Part shown: positions 13,571-13,917 of the stretch, piece after piece
How positions within the stretch are numbered: position 1 is the stretch's first letter
Layout: each line of letters begins with the position of its first letter
Assembly (NCBI GenBank): GCA_002423025.1
Contig: DIUN01000048.1
Span: forward strand, 175,258 to 189,174
Length of the DNA stretch: 13,917 nt
Direction: 5' to 3'
Source of the DNA: Sphingomonadales bacterium UBA6157
GTDB taxonomy: Bacteria > Pseudomonadota > Alphaproteobacteria > Sphingomonadales > Sphingomonadaceae
The notes under the pieces: generated by a model
What the model saw: only the letters and a program-made list of their open reading frames with translations
Databases searched by the model: none
Told to the model about the DNA's origin: nothing
Translations under genes and position numbers: made by a program

Positions 13571-13917
13571 ATGGCCGCCACGCGCACTTTCTCCATTCTC
13601 AAGCCCGACGCTACCCGCCGCAACCTGACCGGCGCCATCAACGCCGTGATTGAAAAGTCCGGCCTGCGCATCGTTGCACAGAAGCGCCTGCAGCTGACCC
13701 AGACCCAGGCCGAAGGCTTTTACGCCGTGCACCGTGAGCGCGGCTTCTTTGGTGAACTGGTCGCCTTCATGATCTCCGGCCCGGTGGTCGTGCAGGTTCT
13801 GGAAGGCGACGACGCTGTTCCAGCCTATCGCGCCATCATGGGCGCCACCAACCCGGCCAATGCCGATGAAGGCACCATCCGCAAGATGTTCGCCGAATCG
13901 ATCGAAGCCAATTCGGT
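13571..13917 (+). CDS. ndk: Nucleoside diphosphate kinase (3' end outside window)
   Basis: Transfers the gamma phosphate of ATP to other nucleoside diphosphates through a phosphohistidine, balancing NTP and dNTP pools in the cytoplasm. 115 full codons are present of a usual 140 or so. The start ATRTFSILKPDATRRNL is typical. Family substrate residues are present: Lys11, Tyr51, Phe60, Arg87, Thr93, Arg104 and Asn114, with the segments ERGFFGELVAFMISGPVV and MGATNPANADEGTIR. The window ends at ANS plus GT of the next codon, so the catalytic His of the HGSD motif is expected one codon later and cannot be seen. The ATG at 13571 has only a short GGA (13561-13563) as ribosome site. It lies 77 bases after holC, with its own candidate promoter. 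Confidence 0.96.
   Translation, partial: MAATRTFSILKPDATRRNLTGAINAVIEKSGLRIVAQKRLQLTQTQAEGFYAVHRERGFFGELVAFMISGPVVVQVLEGDDAVPAYRAIMGATNPANADEGTIRKMFAESIEANS

Noticed and set aside
1..13917. Search for an undescribed system such as a defence island, biosynthetic cluster, prophage or mobile element
   Set aside because: All sizeable genes belong to known housekeeping families apart from two exported TPR proteins, and there are no integrase, transposase, attachment-site or CRISPR-like repeats.

Overview
This GC-rich window carries intact, tightly packed housekeeping genes of an alphaproteobacterium, most likely a member of the Sphingomonadales. The assignment rests on protein character and gene order (guaB-rsmB, lptD-surA-pdxA-rsmA, pepA-holC-ndk). 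The genus cannot be told from sequence alone. I see no mobile element, CRISPR array, tRNA, rRNA or toxin/defence cluster, and no gene that looks foreign to its neighbours.

Layout. Positions 1-83 hold the tail of an unknown + strand gene and a strong terminator. yaaA (peroxide stress, - strand) and a secreted TPR protein (+ strand) diverge from a 180-base regulatory gap. The TPR gene ends in a GNRA-looped terminator. A + strand block follows: guaB (GMP synthesis), rsmB (16S rRNA m5C methyltransferase) and a small periplasmic TPR protein. This block meets, tail to tail with only 7 bases between, a - strand block read from right to left: lptD (outer-membrane LPS insertion), surA (periplasmic chaperone for beta-barrel proteins such as LptD), pdxA (vitamin B6 synthesis) and rsmA (16S rRNA dimethyltransferase). 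The surA/pdxA and pdxA/rsmA junctions overlap by 1 and 4 bases, so these genes are probably translationally coupled. lptD diverges from pepA (M17 leucyl aminopeptidase), which overlaps holC (DNA polymerase III chi) by 4 bases. ndk follows and is cut by the window edge just before its catalytic histidine.

How they fit together. The genes serve envelope biogenesis (LptD, SurA and two exported TPR proteins), ribosome maturation (RsmA, RsmB) and nucleotide and cofactor supply (GuaB, Ndk, PdxA). The lptD-surA-pdxA-rsmA order is the same as in E. coli. In many alphaproteobacteria lptF-lptG sit between pepA and lptD; here they are absent.

I do not see a previously undescribed system. The items most worth a second look are small: a 7-4-7 inverted repeat filling the spacer of the candidate yaaA promoter, an in-frame 18-base duplication at the LptD signal-peptide cleavage site, a His-to-Gln change at a PdxA substrate-binding position, a degenerate second parvulin domain in SurA, and the missing lptFG. 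All promoter calls were made by eye and are tentative.
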